Part shown: piece after piece, positions 54,605-64,000 of the stretch
Position numbering within the stretch: the stretch's first letter is position 1
Layout of the letters: every line of letters starts with the position of its first letter
NCBI GenBank assembly: GCA_023376005.1
Contig: CM042152.1
Span: 90,193,871 to 90,257,870 of the forward strand
Source: Doryteuthis pealeii
Taxonomy: Eukaryota > Mollusca > Cephalopoda > Myopsida > Loliginidae
Direction: 5' to 3'
DNA length: 64,000 nt
Notes under the pieces: generated by a model
The model's database searches: none
What the model saw: only the letters and a program-made list of their open reading frames with translations
Told to the model about the DNA's origin: nothing
Program-made: the position numbers and the translations under genes

Positions 54605-54905
54605 TGGACACATAGCATAGTGGATAAAGGAGTTATGTTAAGACAGTTCTAAGTGACAGTTATCTCTAGACTGCAGGTTCAATCCTGGTCAGGGGCAGCA
54701 GTAACACAGCTTAACGCCTCTACCCCAGCTATGGTTAGTGGAATGAGAACAGGATACCTGTGGACTAAATAAAGGGTTAGGTTCAAAGTTCCGTGATGGC
54801 TCCTGATTATAACAAGAAGGTTCCTAAGTTTGACAGGAAATACCTGAAGAGGGCCAGAGGACACATTGGCTGAAATGTTGTACAGATAGCAATGAAGATG
54901 AGGAC
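54605..54905 (+). repeat. tRNA-derived SINE with hammerhead-like tail
   Basis: Head ACACATAGCATAGTGGATAA (A box) and GCAGGTTCAATCCTGG (B box), then ATGGTTAGTGGAATGAGAAC, ACTAAATAAAGGGTTAGG, and ACCUGAAGAGGGCC...GGCUGAAAUG (CUGAAGA, G, stem II GGCC/GGCU, GAAA). The stem III and stem I partners are unclear. Related tails lie at 49225-49560 and, on the minus strand, near 63625-63690. Confidence 0.7.
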
Positions 54906-55205
54906 AATATACAAATAATACTAATATAGGTTAATAAATTACTAGAACGGATTGTTTGACGGTTACTTGTAATTCTATCAAAGATTAAAGATAGAGCTGA
55001 CATTTTGACTGCAATTTTCTATATTAAAAACAAAGTATTGTAAAAAATGCTTTTTTATGAAGTAAAAAAAAACTCTTTCTCAAAGGTCAGGTCTCCACAC
55101 ATAAGGGAAATCACTGTCTATACATCTTTTATTCTGCTCCCTGAAGATAGATATTTTGTAACTATTAGTAACAATACATGGTCTTGATTTCTGTGTTAAA
55201 CTCAT
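54906..55205. other. AT-rich stretch, nothing recognised
   Basis: No gene or shared repeat. Confidence 0.5.
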
Positions 55206-55217
55206 TATATATATATA

Positions 55218-55262
<45 letters not shown>
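55206..55262. repeat. (TA)n microsatellite
   Basis: Alternating TA with one phase change. Confidence 0.95.
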
Positions 55263-55268
<6 letters not shown>

Positions 55269-55374
55269 TGTTCCGTTTCCAACAGGAGAAAATTTAATAT
55301 TTTATAAAAAAGAAGAAGGTCCGCAAAATGTATTATGTTCTCAGAAAAAATGTTTTATTCTTTTTATCTTACAT

Positions 55375-55414
55375 ACGCGACACGTGTTTTTGATCTGGTG
55401 TCTTCTTCAGGCAT
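55375..55414 (-). ncRNA. Hammerhead-like motif, GAAA changed to AAAA
   Basis: Minus strand: stem I AUGC/GCGU, CUGAAGA, A, a weak GA/UC stem II, AAAA in place of GAAA, stem III ACACGUGU, C17. Loss of G12 should abolish cleavage. The host repeat spans about 55263-55450 on the minus strand. Confidence 0.35.
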
Positions 55415-55465
55415 TGAGTTATTAATTTGGCAGAATATGTCCGATATTTGATAGGTTGTGTGTGT

Positions 55466-55474
<9 letters not shown>

Positions 55475-55532
<58 letters not shown>
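55475..55532. repeat. (GA)n microsatellite
   Basis: About 28 GA units, directly fused to a headless SINE. Confidence 0.97.
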
Positions 55533-55535
<3 letters not shown>

Positions 55536-55755
55536 GTTTGCATTTCCCATATCGCTAATACACTTGGGAAAGGTATGAATCCAACTAGTCTCCCTAAAGC
55601 TATACGTAAATAGTAGGGCAGATTGGGCTCTTTAACCGTGGCTAGGTAATGAGTCTAGGAGAAGGAAAACTCTAAATGCAAACCTGTTAAACTATGCTTA
55701 AAAATTTACCTTGTACCACATCCTACTCGTGTGGAGGGGTTGGTAAATATAATTT
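55533..55755 (+). repeat. OR-like SINE without head
   Basis: Starts GCTGTTTGCATTTCCCATAT and ends GTGGAGGGGTTGGTAAATAT, then (TA)n. The tRNA-like head is replaced by (GA)n, as at 24349. Confidence 0.85.
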
Positions 55756-55761
55756 ATATAT

Positions 55762-55826
<65 letters not shown>

Positions 55827-56357
55827 TTAGGAAAGTGCAAAAGTAAGAGGGATACATAGAGAAGAAACTGAAATAGATATGAATAAACTGAGTTTAGAAG
55901 TGAACATGACTAATTCTGTCTATTAGTACTGATAAATACTTTTGATTTACAGTGCCATATATACATATTATATTATATATATGGAACTATAAGAGTCATT
56001 CGGGTGAAACCTAGGTAGATAGTGCCTGACTCATATAAGTCTGTATAATCATGCTCTACTTAATGTATTGAGCACTTTTTACATATACAACTTAGAAAAC
56101 TCCCTCAGTGTTTTTTTTTTCTTTTGGCCGATACATACGATAACCGATGACTTTTTTCAGAAAGTATGGATGTGTGCTGGGCTTTTCTTTTCATGTCAGT
56201 TTGAAAATTTTTTTTTAAGAACTGAATTACCTGGGTTTTTTCCACACCAGTAGATTTTAGAATTAAAATTTTTAAAAAAATAAATATATATATATATTAT
56301 ATATACATACATGTGTGTGTATGAAGAAAAGTATATTAATGAGAAGAGACTGAAATA
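55756..56357. other. (TA)n-(TG)n, then unclassified DNA
   Basis: Microsatellite at 55757-55825; poly(T) frames after that. No gene. Confidence 0.5.
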
Positions 56358-56935
56358 TTGGTTTGGTTTGTTTTACGGCATATCAACCTCAGTCGGTCAT
56401 TTAATGCCGACAAAGTTTTGAAATAAATTCATTCTTAATGCATAAAACAATTTGGTTTATAAACTCATGCATTCTATTTAACCCATAGATGGGACCCTAA
56501 CAGGTACTACCACTCCGTGGACCAGGGAGCAATGGTGATGAATGGGGTGCTCCACATTCCCCAAACCTCCAAAACTGGAACCTCACCATCAGATAGAGTT
56601 TAACGTCATTCCCAGGACATCTAGACCCTCAGCCTTCTAGTACCCATATGATAAGAAGGATTGGGGGTTGCCATAAGGGCAATAGGGTTGGGGCAATCAT
56701 ATAGGTGCTAGGGCTTGACGTGGCTAGCCGACTGATCGGAGGGAGCCTCTCCGACCACTCATCTAGCCTAAAGTGGAATATTGCAAGTCACGGACTGCTC
56801 AGCCACCTGGGTTATATCCTTTAAGCATCACGGGTCACCACCCATGGCCAACTGGTGGCCCCATTGGGGGGAGTCTTACCCCTCTGCAGAGATGCAGTCA
56901 GTGCATTCTAATGCACCTCCGACAGGGCAGGAGAC
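56358..56935 (+). repeat. R3 repeat, nearly full length
   Basis: From TTGGTTTGGTTTGTTTTAC to CTCCGACAGGGCAGG, with all R3 blocks. Small deletions around ACTCCGTGGACC and in the middle (CCCTCAGCCTTCTAG). Confidence 0.9.
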
Positions 56936-57384
56936 TAAAATATCATGAATTAATTGAGTTTAGAGGTGAACATACTGAGAGATTATTTTTTTAGTCTTGC
57001 AAGACATTTCTTGTTTTTATATATAAAACGAATCATAGGAAAGACAAACAATGACTTGAAGATAAACTCGTTAACTTCTGCTTTGCAACAGTATGTGTCA
57101 TGTTTTTTTACTAAGTCTGATATGTAAGAAGTTGAATAGATATATATATACTTAAGGAAAAAAATTATCTCTCAACCATACTTCAAACACACATTGTTTT
57201 ATTGATCATAATATTCATTTTCCTTTGAGCAAGCAGTCAACATAACTGGGTTTTATTTTATGAGACTACAGGGAGTCTATGTAAAGTTTCCAGACAAAAT
57301 TTACAACATTTTCCCAACTGTGACATTTTACATGTATTTTGAGAAAGTAATGAGGTTGGGGTTTGCATTTACTATAATGGTAGT
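56936..57384. other. Unclassified DNA
   Basis: No gene or shared repeat recognised. Confidence 0.5.
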
Positions 57385-57640
57385 AAGTAAAGTCGTTGGG
57401 GTGACCTAAAGTCAGTATCAGCCAGACAGACAGTGAGGGAGTCTATCGCATTTTCACTAGTGCTAGACAAAGGAGGTTGCATTTTAGCATCTGAGGTGGA
57501 GCGCAACACCTACCATCAGCTCCTCACTTTACCGTACAGATCCCTGTGCTACTCATACACTGAGTTGGCAAGGGCTGGTATCAAACACAGAACCCTGAGG
57601 TTCCCAGCTGAACACTCTACCGACTGAGCTAAACCAGATG
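57385..57640 (-). repeat. OK-like SINE, full length
   Basis: Head on the minus strand at 57640 (CTGGTTTAGCTCAGTCGG) and GTTTGATACCAGCCC-like B box. Its end, AGTAAAGTCGTTGGGGTGAC, provides the uninterrupted reference for the solo-LTR target at 62724. Confidence 0.88.
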
Positions 57641-57704
57641 GTAATATTTCAAAATTAGGTAAAAATAGAACCAGCCTTTGTAGGCTATGTAATACCAAAT
57701 CTTG

Positions 57705-57707
<3 letters not shown>

Positions 57708-57748
<41 letters not shown>
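57708..57748. repeat. (TA)n microsatellite
   Basis: Pure alternating TA. Confidence 0.95.
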
Positions 57749-57750
<2 letters not shown>

Positions 57751-57908
57751 TATAGTGTGGATGGTCACTGTTTCAGCTTTTGCTGGAATGGCGTACCAAA
57801 GGCAGTATTATTGGTAGAGTGCTTAATATAAAATAGAGCTGTTATATAATATCATAAAATAAATATATAAAGGTTATACATATCTATTTATTAGGTGACA
57901 AAGGAACA

Positions 57909-57950
57909 TTCACGACCATATTAATTTCATGCGAGCAATCATCAGGTGAA
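57909..57950 (-). ncRNA. Hammerhead-like motif, CUGAUGA with perfect stem I
   Basis: Minus strand: stem I UUCAC/GUGAA (5 of 5), CUGAUGA, stem II UGC/GCA with a U-U mismatch beside the core, GAAA, weak stem III AUUA/UGGU (two G-U pairs), C17. Confidence 0.5.
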
Positions 57951-57979
57951 GATGTTTCAAATGCATTTGAAACATCAAA

Positions 57980-58307
57980 AATAAAAAATAATAGAACTAT
58001 TTATATACATACATTAAGATAAAAGTATCATTGCCAAACATTTCTGCCTCAGATCAGTGTGTAGCATCTGTACCTATTGAAATCCAACAGATTTACAAAA
58101 GAATAGAATATGTCTTTTTCATAAGATATATAGTTTTTAAAAATATTACAAAACATAATACATTCCTCAAAAATATATACAAAATAGGAAAAAAAACAGA
58201 AGTATAAATATATCATTATTTTAATTTATTAATTTTACATAATAAAAAATTACTTAGATTTGCAGAGATACAGATATTACATACTGATCCTATGTGTACG
58301 CTATACA
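57980..58307. other. AT-rich stretch, nothing recognised
   Basis: No gene or shared repeat. Confidence 0.5.
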
Positions 58308-58315
58308 CTCTAATC

Positions 58316-58752
58316 CAGTGGTTCCCGACCATTTTAGTACCATGCCCCACTTTTTTATCACAAATGTCTTCATGTCATTAGTGGATGAAAACTTGACTAG
58401 ATTGCACAAGCTGTTGTGCTCAGATAGGTTGTAATTAGAATTTTACCCTATAAATTTATAATTTTTACCCATATAGGGTAAAATTAAAAAAATGTTGATA
58501 TTACTATATTTTTCATATTGCCCCCCCCCCCCCCAATTATTATTATATTGTTAAAGAAAGATTTCTCGGCTGTATGTTTTGTTCAAAAACGAATAAGCTA
58601 TGCATCAGCTCTATAAAGAAAAAAAAAAGAAAAACAATAAACTTCAAATAAACTTCAAACAACAATAAAATATTTTTCATATTTCCCCTATTATTATTGA
58701 ATTGCCCCCCCCCTCCCCAGTGGGGTGTAGGCCCTGCGTTGGGGATTCACTG
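58316..58752. mobile_element. hAT-type MITE, 437 bp, with 8-bp target-site duplication
   Basis: Ends CAGTGGTTCCCGACC and (complement of GCGTTGGGGATTCACTG) form imperfect terminal inverted repeats. CTCTAATC flanks both sides (58308-58315 and 58753-58760). CAGTG-type ends with an 8-bp duplication are typical of hAT DNA transposons. It contains C runs (58521-58535; 58706-58718) and no transposase. Confidence 0.88.
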
Positions 58753-58760
58753 CTCTAATC

Positions 58761-59543
58761 CTAACAGAGGCCTATGCTATGCACTCTAATCCTAACTGAA
58801 GTTACAAATGAACGAACAAAGAAATAAATAAACAAGAATGTTATCATTCATAGGAAACCAGTGCATCTATGTAGTGAGAGTCATTAACATCTAAATCGTT
58901 GCCCAGAAGAGTATTTCGAACACGTTGCTCAGAAGAATATTTTGAACATGTTGCCCAGAAGAGTATTTTGAAGAAAATTAGCATTTCATTCCTTTTTTTT
59001 TTTTCTTTTATTTATGCCTTTGTAAATTACAGCTTCAGTCTCACTACTTTTTGAATACACCTTTCTATATGTGGACATGTATGTATCTTATAGTGAACCC
59101 TTTTAAAACAGATATTCAGTTCAGTAATCAGTCTAAAGTTTAATTATCTTGATCATATGGTTTTATTGTTTACGTTTTTGCTTTTTATTTTCCTCAGCTG
59201 TAGAGTTCTTGAACAATTTATTAAAAAAATAAATCGGATCAGGTGTACACGTGGGCAAGTCTGAAGTAGCCATGTGCCGGAGCCTTAGGATAAAAAAGTC
59301 TCTGAATTTGCTTTCAAAGTTTCATACAAGTGAAATAACTTTCCAGTGAGAGTGCTTGGTTTATATTAGTTTCTTTGTTTAATGGCATATCAACTGTGGT
59401 AGGTTATTTACTGCCAAAGTCATCCTTGTAGAAGAACAGTAATAGTACTATTTAACCCATAACTAGGGTGGGGTGATGGGGATTTCCAGTAAAAGTGGAT
59501 TAGCCTGGCTAAAAGATTAAGCTTTTACTGATTCCTAATATGA
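58761..59543. other. Mostly unique DNA with an R3 5' fragment
   Basis: 59380-59470 (AATGGCATATCAACTG; TTTAACCCATAACTAGGG) is a diverged R3 5' block. A short tandem GTTGCCCAGAAGAGTATTT occurs at 58900-58975. No gene. Confidence 0.5.
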
Positions 59544-59795
59544 TTGGTTTGTTTTGTTTTGTTTTACGGCATATCAACCTCAGTGGGTCATTTAATGCCG
59601 ATAAAGTTTTGAAATAAATTAATTTTTTAATGGATACTCAAATTTTTTCATAAATACATTTTTCTATCTAACCCATAGATGGGATCCTAACAGGTACTAC
59701 CACTCCGGACCAGTAGACCATTGTGCAATGGTGATAAAGAAGTGCTCCATATTCCCCAAACCTCCAAATCTGGAACCTCACCATCAGATAGAGCA
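59544..59795 (+). repeat. R3 repeat, 5' part only
   Basis: From TTGGTTTGTTTTGTTTTG to CTCACCATCAGATAGAG, where it stops abruptly. Confidence 0.88.
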
Positions 59796-59918
59796 GTGTT
59801 TATTGTAAAGCCCGAGCTGACAGAGCTTTTAGAAAATGAAATAGAAAAAGAGGCAAGTGGCATTGGTATTAAAGGGGATGACTCTGGTAACATATGCTCT
59901 TCTGGCTTAGGAGATTAA
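59796..59918 (+). CDS. Unidentified short open frame, doubtful
   Basis: Directly after the R3 break, about 40 codons of balanced composition (VKPELTELLENEIEKEASG) lead to a stop. It is the non-repeat part of a 65-codon frame that starts inside R3. The acidic, helix-like sequence differs from the surrounding AT-rich noise. It could be an exon or retrocopy fragment; there is no family match by eye. Confidence 0.2.
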   Translation: MFIVKPELTELLENEIEKEASGIGIKGDDSGNICSSGLGD

Positions 59919-60711
59919 ATTGCATGTTCATCTGCGTGGATTTCAAATTGCTTCATCAGCTTCTATGATAATACCAACCACAGTGGGTATCTTCAATGGT
60001 TTGTAATGCTTCATGAGATATATCATGTGACAAACTAGCATATACTAAAATATTGCAAAACTTTTGACTCATCCTAGTAATTCACAAAATAATCTGTTGT
60101 TTTTTTTTAAATAATTTTCAAATTAATCTTATTGGTCTTTTTTTCCTTGTACATTTTGAATTCAAATTGTAAACATTTTGAATGTTAGTAATGGCCATGT
60201 TTTTCATCATAATTTAAAAGCAAACTCTAATCATCTATATATTAATACTTATGTTCCTTAATTGTATAACTGTTATCATCTTGCAACACCCTCTAGTTAA
60301 AAATGAGATCGTCCAAATGTGAAAAAAACAAAACTTGTTATGAGAAACTCATCAGTTCTGAAAAGTTAGATTGAATATATTCACCCAAAAATAGATTTCA
60401 ATTCCAACTGTGATTCAAATCAAATGTTTTCCGAGAATTAATATCATCTTGTATTACGTTAAAGCAAAACAAATTGTGTCTTGCATAAACCTAAGCTGAT
60501 CTCCAATTCCACTCCCCCATGTGCAGGTTGGAGTGCAAGTTATCAGTATGGACAGATATTTCTATTAAATATCAATATTTTAAACAAATACACACACACA
60601 TACCTTGGAAATAACATTTGCAAAAATATATTGAGATAGTATTTTATTAAGAACCATAGTTATTGGTTCTTAAGTCAAACATCTATTTCAATAAATTTAC
60701 TAAGATGTACG
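59919..60711. other. AT-rich stretch, nothing recognised
   Basis: No gene or shared repeat. Confidence 0.5.
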
Positions 60712-61465
60712 TATGCACATGCACATATACATACCTATTCATGCATATACATATATGCAGACTCACACATACCTATGTATATATATACGCACTCTCACAC
60801 ACACCTATGTATGAATATACATAGACGCACACTCACACACACCTATGTATGAATATACATAGACCCACACTCACACATACCTATGTATGGATATACATAG
60901 ACGCACACTCACACATACCTATGTATGGATATACATAGACGCACACTCACACATACCTATGTATGGATATACATAGACACACTCACGTATGGATATACAT
61001 AGACACACTCACACATACCTATGTATGAATATATATATATACGCACAATCACACATACCTCTGTATGAATATATATATACGCACACTCACACACACCTAT
61101 GTATGGATATACATAGACGCACGCTCACACATACCTATCTATGAATATACATATACGCACACTCACACACACCTATATATGGATAGACCTATACGCACAC
61201 TCACACATACTTATGTATGAATATACATAGATGCACGCTCACACACACCTATCTATGAATGTACATAGACCCACACTCACACACACCTATGTATGAATAT
61301 ACATAGACGCACACTCACACACACCTGTATATGAATATACATATACACACACCTATATATGAATATACATATACACATACCTATATATATAAATATACAT
61401 ATACACATACCTATATATAAATATACATATACACATACCTATATATATACATATACATATACAAA
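60712..61465. repeat. ~38-bp minisatellite, CACACATACCTATGTATGAA
   Basis: About 19 units of ACGCACACTCACACATACCT plus ATGTATGAATATACATAG. ATGTATG...CATACAT inside the unit is self-complementary, so long hairpins can form. The last units shorten to (ATACACATACCTATAT)n. Confidence 0.95.
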
Positions 61466-61899
61466 ACTTCTGTGTTTGCGTGTTTAAGAAATATATTAAA
61501 TGGGTAATAGTTGAGCGAATTATTATTTTCTAGAAACTATTTTTCACTTTTTTCTTTTTACTTATAGGAAATCAAGAGTGATAGATTATCTTGAGTAACA
61601 CCACCCACTCAACCAAAAAATATAAACTTTTTTTTATTTCTAAAATGTCCTTTAACATTTAGCTTTCAAAAATCTTCTTTTTTTTTTTCTTTTTGACCTC
61701 AACTGATTTTTCCACGGGGAAAAAAAATTTGGTTGAAGAGGAAATCTAAAAAAAATAAATAAATAAATAAAAATAAATCAGCATTAGTTGTTGTTGGTAG
61801 TGTGATGTTTTGTTGATAATTCTTTATTATTGGATGACAACACAGTTCTGAAAAATGTCCGAGAAACATATCTCTCCCTACATAAAACCATACATCCAA
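61466..61899. other. AT-rich stretch, nothing recognised
   Basis: (AAAT)n at about 61750-61780. No gene. Confidence 0.5.
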
Positions 61900-62163
61900 A
61901 AGAGGTGCCCGGTAGTGTAATGGTTATTGTTGTAGGAAATGGACATGGTAACACAAGTTCAAATTTTGAACAACACTGGTTTCATTTCACATAGTGCTAA
62001 TACCCTTGTGAAATATTCTCTCTCTAGCTATGGGTAAAATAGTTGGGCACACTAAGCCTTGGTAGGGCAACCAGTCTAGGAGAAGGAAAAATCTGAATTC
62101 AAACCTGTTAAGCTATGCTTAAGAAATTGATGTAGTGTTGCATCTTGTTCATGCAGAGGAGTT

Positions 62164-62168
<5 letters not shown>
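61900..62168 (+). repeat. OR-like SINE
   Basis: Head AGAGGTGCCCGGTAGTGTAA, degraded B box AAGTTCAAATTTTG, body, and end CATGCAGAGGAGTTGGTTTA at (TA)n. Confidence 0.88.
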
Positions 62169-62203
<35 letters not shown>

Positions 62204-62214
62204 AACTCCTCTGC
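62152..62214. repeat. Palindrome of SINE 3' ends around (TA)n
   Basis: TGCAGAGGAGTTGGTTTA, (TA)n, TAAACCAACTCCTCTGCA. The 3' terminus of the SINE is mirrored across its own microsatellite tail. Confidence 0.92.
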
Positions 62215-62487
62215 ATTAGGAAACGTGTGGTGTAATGGTTTAAGTCACGGGAAATGGACTCGTCGCCCCGAGTTCAAATCCTGGACGTGGTAATTACATT
62301 TCACTTAGTTCTAATACCCTTGGGAAAGGTATGAATCTTACTCTCCCTCCAGCTATGGGTAAATAGCAGGGCAGACTGGGCTCTTTAGCCTTAGTTAGGC
62401 AACTGGTCTAGGAGAAGGAAAACTCTGAATTCAAACTCCGCTTAAGAAATTGACCTTGTGTCACATCCTGCTCGTGCAGAGGGGTTG

Positions 62488-62497
<10 letters not shown>
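62211..62497 (+). repeat. OR-like SINE, full length
   Basis: Head AAACGTGTGGTGTAATGG, B box GAGTTCAAATCCTGGACG, body and end CGTGCAGAGGGGTTGGTG, then (TG)n-(TA)n. One of the best-preserved copies. Confidence 0.9.
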
Positions 62498-62527
<30 letters not shown>

Positions 62528-62528
<1 letters not shown>

Positions 62529-62683
62529 GCCAAAGTTAAAGGGGCCAGTTGGCTCTACTTTTTACCCATAGCTGAAGTGAAAGTAGTTGGATGCATAATT
62601 ACTCCAAGGTTATTAGTACTATGTGAAATGCAAACAGTCTCATACAGGATTTGAACTTGGGTTGACAAGTCCATTTCCTATGA
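62528..62683 (-). repeat. OR-like SINE, 3' end missing
   Basis: Minus strand: head remnant AGGAAATGGACTTGTCAAC, CCAAGTTCAAATCCTG B box, and body to GGCCCCTTTAACTTTGG, then (TA)n. Confidence 0.82.
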
Positions 62684-62710
62684 CATCACACATCTCATTC
62701 TATAAGTAAA

Positions 62711-63330
62711 AGTAAGTAAAGTCGTTGTGTTACATAATCTATGCGGTTGCATAAGATTATTGTCAATCCCCTGTATTTCTAAAGGGATGGCCCCTTTTCA
62801 TATCACGGGTGGGACTTTCCATGGAATATTACAGAAAGCCCGCGAAATACGTGAAGTCACGTGGTTGGGTCCTCAGTTTCAGTTTAGACGTCAGGCAGAG
62901 AAGATGTCCTGTCTTAACTGGAACTCACCTGCATAAGCGCGAAATGTTTAGTTAAGTAAATAAAAGCTTAAGAAAATAACGCGGTTTTGTGGTTTTGTGG
63001 TTGGTGAATGTCTTGATAACAAGACTGATCTAGAAGAAGAAATGCATTAAGTGCGACCGACCACCAAGACAAAGTCCAGATGCTAGAAGAGATGTTAGAA
63101 GAGACGCTAGAAGAACTTAAGATATCAAAGACGCCAGATGAAGAATAGAAGAAAGCAAGGAAAGAAGGGTATACAACAGTCGGAGTGGCCTAAAGTCAGT
63201 ATCAGCCAATCAGCGAGGGAGTCTATCCCTTTTTCACTTGCGCTAGACCAAGGAGATTATTTTAGTTTCAGGTGGAGCGCCACACCTACCGTCAGCTCCT
63301 GTGCTACTCATACGCTGAGTTGGCGAGAAT
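62711..63330 (-). repeat. OK-like SINE, split by a solo LTR
   Basis: The 3' end AGTAAAGTCGTTG is at 62715-62727. The rest (CGGAGTGGCCTAAAGTCAG to CATACGCTGAGTTGGCGAG) resumes after 63178. The tRNA-like head is lost beyond 63330, and ~35 bases around the TTTACCACACAGATCC block are deleted. Confidence 0.85.
62728..63178 (+). mobile_element. Solo LTR, family A, 451 bp
   Basis: Same termini as 26234-26690: TGTTACATAATCTATGC and GGGTATACAACA. The flanks GTTG (62724-62727) and GTCG (63179-63182) are a 4-bp target duplication with one later change. Contains AATAAAAGCTTAAG and a CACGTGG E-box-like site absent from the other copy (CACATGG). Small frames within it are not genes. Confidence 0.85.
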
Positions 63331-64000
63331 GGGCCATTATAGAACGTAAAAGTGAAGATTGCTAACCTCCAGGAATGAAGCGCATTTGCATATGCCTGGC
63401 ATGCAGGAAGGGTGAAACTCAGAAACAGGAACATGGCCGCTCCACAGCCATCATTTAAGAGACATGATCAAATCCAAGAGAATTGGCAAGACTAATTTTT
63501 TGATGTCTGCAAATTTCCAAAGACCAGCCATAAAATAAAAGAAATCTCGAACAACAGAACAAGCAGGTGTTTTTGGAACTCAGTATTGTGCATGTCATGA
63601 AATACTACTATATTATTTGGATTATTCGGACTATTGTCCTCATCTTTGCTATCTGTACAACGTTTCATATGTTGTGCCCTCCGGCCTTCTATTTACTTAT
63701 ATATGTTTTTTTTTACCTTGATTCATATTATGTTTTTTCTTAATCTAATCAAGTCTTTTTAATTCTAGGTTCCCATATTGTATTCATCTCTATACTTGGT
63801 CAACTTAAGAGATTACTATAGCCCATCATATGAGCTGATTCTTTAAGGTGTCTTCTAATGTTCTTTCCTATCTATTATCTTAACTTCATCCCAAAAGGGC
63901 AGATGATTTACCTTTTCATTCCATATATGGTTAGCCATGGTCAGATATGCTGTACAATTAATTTGCTGTATTATTATATGTACTTATTTATATAATTATT
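63331..64000. other. Mostly unique DNA with a SINE-tail fragment
   Basis: 63625-63690 on the minus strand (GAAGGCCGGAGGGCACAAC; GAAACGTTGTACAGATAGC) matches the tail of the 54605-54905 SINE. Nothing else is recognised to the window end. Confidence 0.5.

Noticed and set aside
56773..56994. 73-codon frame similar to one at 38926-39189
   Set aside because: The similarity comes from R3 being a repeat; the frames differ in register and length between copies.

Overview
This is an AT-rich, intron- or intergenic-type stretch of an animal genome. I found no intact host protein gene. The window is dense with (TA)n microsatellites, tRNA-derived SINEs, foldback (palindromic) repeats, Helitrons, a broken Ty3/gypsy element, solo LTRs and LINE fragments. 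Two abundant SINE families look like the tRNA-Arg-like (OR) and tRNA-Lys-like (OK) families described from octopus. With the (TA)n-rich landscape and a mollusc-type gypsy pol, this suggests a coleoid cephalopod, most likely an octopus. The assignment is inference; no host marker gene confirms it.

Layout. 1-3058: 5' part of a minus-strand Ty3/gypsy retrotransposon (LTR, PBS, gag with zinc knuckles, protease, RT/RNase H, start of integrase), with frameshifts and an internal RT deletion. 3059-9240: microsatellites, SINEs, one Helitron (5981-6619), and a SINE split by an LTR-like insert. 10104-11234: two opposed Helitron copies. 11926-16188: foldback repeats and SINEs. 16600-20725: three purine-rich or 25-bp tandem arrays. 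21440-25780: SINE pairs and tandem duplications. 26053-26765: SINE split by a 457-bp solo LTR. 28677-31275: an unclassified repeat family, and a foldback with a tRNA-Asp-like centre and a hammerhead ribozyme. 32366-37628: SINEs, a 0.9-kb minisatellite, and hammerhead-bearing repeats. 38562-46670: copies of a ~600-bp unclassified repeat (called R3 here), one of them part of a three-level nested insertion. 46785-47448: 5'-truncated LINE with target-site duplication. 47676-52836: hammerhead-bearing repeat, telomere-motif palindrome, Helitron, decayed LINE, and a possible promoter. 52994-63330: tandem duplication, SINEs, hAT-type MITE, 38-bp minisatellite, inverted SINE pair, and a second copy of the solo LTR.

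The most notable pattern is a recurrent RNA motif. About a dozen loci, belonging to several different repeats, show CUGANGA, then a stem-loop, then GAAA, then a short palindromic stem III and an H17 base; at the better loci the flanks also pair as stem I. This is the hammerhead ribozyme fold. The best case (30231-30272) matches the canonical core exactly and sits in a foldback whose centre resembles tRNA-Asp. Several others fold well but carry one extra base between A9 and stem II. The work here is by eye; activity and family assignment were not tested.
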